This document shows, one piece after another, positions 4,828 to 5,583 of a DNA stretch of 5,583 nucleotides. The notes under the pieces were generated by a model. The model did not search any database. It had not been told where the DNA came from and was given only the letters and a program-made list of their open reading frames with translations. The stretch is from positions 6,599 through 12,181 of the forward strand of contig MBAA01000151.1 of NCBI GenBank assembly GCA_001940655.1, written 5' to 3'. The DNA comes from Promethearchaeota archaeon CR_4. GTDB lineage: Archaea > Asgardarchaeota > Lokiarchaeia > Sigyniarchaeales > CR-4. Position 1 is the stretch's first letter. Each line of letters opens with the position of its first letter. A program made the position numbers and the translations under genes.

Positions 4828-5583
4828 TTATTTCCCTTCAGCGGCTTGAGCACCTTCAGCGTGGGTTGTGATTGGATGATTAAGCTTGAGTTTCTTGAAG
4901 TTTCCCCCGAGGATATTTACCATATCAGAGGGAACTATAACCCACGCGCCTTTTTCCTTCATAGATTCATATAGGATGTTCATTGCGCGTAAATTCAGTG
5001 CAACTTCGTCCCGTTCGTAGGTTTGGGCCGCATTCAGGAACTTTTGAGCAATTTGTTCCTCAGACCCCGCCAAGATGATTCGTGCTTGGCGTTCACGCTC
5101 TGCTTGAGCTTGGCGACTCATTGCATCTTGTAGGCCCGCCGGAATTGCGATGTCTCGTATCTCAACTGCCCGTGAATTAACTCCCCATTCTTCTGTGATA
5201 CCATCAATTGTCGCTTGTAATTCCTTCGCGAGTCGCTCGCGATCTGATAGCATCCCACTTAAATCGCTGCGTCCGATGATATCTCGCAGGGAGGTTTGGG
5301 CACCCCATGCGATGGCATTCTTGTAGTCCTGCACCTTGATTGCTGCTTTGAAGGGATCGACTACTTGCCAGAAAAGCACCGCATCAACGTTCACCGGTAC
5401 ATTATCCTTTGTTAGTGTTTGTTCCGCCTTAAAAGAGGTAGTTATTATCCGAATGTCCAATGCAAATGGGATCGTGTAAACGAGAGGAAATAACCAAAAT
5501 ATTCCTGGACCTCGCATTGCCCTGTATCTCCCCAAGAAGAGCGTGGGGACACGGATCCACTCGGGGATTATGTACAAGCCCAT
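4828..5583 (-). CDS. SPFH/stomatin-like (slipin) membrane protein, probably 5' partial
   Basis: Slipin-type member of the SPFH (band 7) family, which forms large membrane-associated assemblies that organise membrane domains and often pairs with NfeD-type partners or membrane proteases. The 251 visible residues start at an ATG on the last three bases of the window. This Met is probably internal, because slipins normally have a membrane segment before the conserved PE-x-x-R start (here VIPEWIR is represented by IIPEWIR, residues 5-11). The SPFH domain follows: LGRYRAMRGPGIFWLFPL, then LTKDNVPVNVDAVLFWQVVDP (57-77), ITEEWGVNSRAVEIRDIAIP (129-148). A charged helix (156-185, RQAQAERERQARI) is the usual coiled-coil region. 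The tail ends in a hydrophobic segment (GAWVIVPSDMVNIL) and an Ala/Gly/Glu-rich terminus. All the family landmarks are intact. No NfeD gene follows downstream; the upstream side is not visible. Confidence 0.93.
   Translation of the reverse strand: MGLYIIPEWIRVPTLFLGRYRAMRGPGIFWLFPLVYTIPFALDIRIITTSFKAEQTLTKDNVPVNVDAVLFWQVVDPFKAAIKVQDYKNAIAWGAQTSLRDIIGRSDLSGMLSDRERLAKELQATIDGITEEWGVNSRAVEIRDIAIPAGLQDAMSRQAQAERERQARIILAGSEEQIAQKFLNAAQTYERDEVALNLRAMNILYESMKEKGAWVIVPSDMVNILGGNFKKLKLNHPITTHAEGAQAAEGK

Noticed and set aside
1..5583. CRISPR array, tRNA or rRNA genes
   Set aside because: I found no regularly spaced repeats and no cloverleaf or conserved rRNA segment by eye on either strand.

Overview
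The window looks archaeal. Start codons are preceded by GGTG-type Shine-Dalgarno sites, candidate TATA-like boxes lie upstream, gene ends carry short T-tracts, and the gene set is typical of archaea: a DUF1059 protein, a very short archaeal-type Hsp20, and a zinc-ribbon membrane protein. Base composition is moderately AT-rich. I cannot fix the lineage from the sequence; a methanogen or a TACK/Asgard-type metagenomic archaeon are both possible.

Layout. (1) Bases 2-1426 (+) hold the last four membrane helices and complete ATPase domain of an ABC exporter half-transporter, cut by the left edge. A possible 51-residue single-helix protein follows at 1442-1597 (+). (2) Bases 1606-2346 (-) encode an uncharacterised two-helix membrane protein with a C-terminal zinc ribbon. 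It converges on the ABC gene and diverges from hsp20 across a 256-base promoter region. (3) Bases 2603-3127 (+) encode a canonical Hsp20 small heat-shock protein. (4) Bases 3260-3860 (-) hold a decayed DDE transposase readable only in pieces across shifted frames with TAG, TAA and TGA stops. (5) Bases 4494-3993 (-) form a two-gene unit: a DUF1059 protein followed by a minimal Hsp20-fold protein. (6) Bases 4495-4827 are mostly non-coding. (7) Bases 4828-5583 (-) encode an SPFH/stomatin-like protein whose N-terminus runs off the right edge.

How it fits together. Two loci make alpha-crystallin-fold proteins, and both have an almost identical palindrome (CGAACTTGTTCG at 2524-2535; CGAACTTGTTAG at 4543-4554) directly upstream of a CCTAT T-rich box. 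This suggests a shared regulator, perhaps of protein-folding stress; it is the most useful observation here. The membrane proteins (zinc-ribbon protein, SPFH protein, ABC exporter) fit an envelope or proteostasis theme, but nothing beyond position links them. I see no rRNA, tRNA, CRISPR array, intact mobile element or clearly new multi-gene system.
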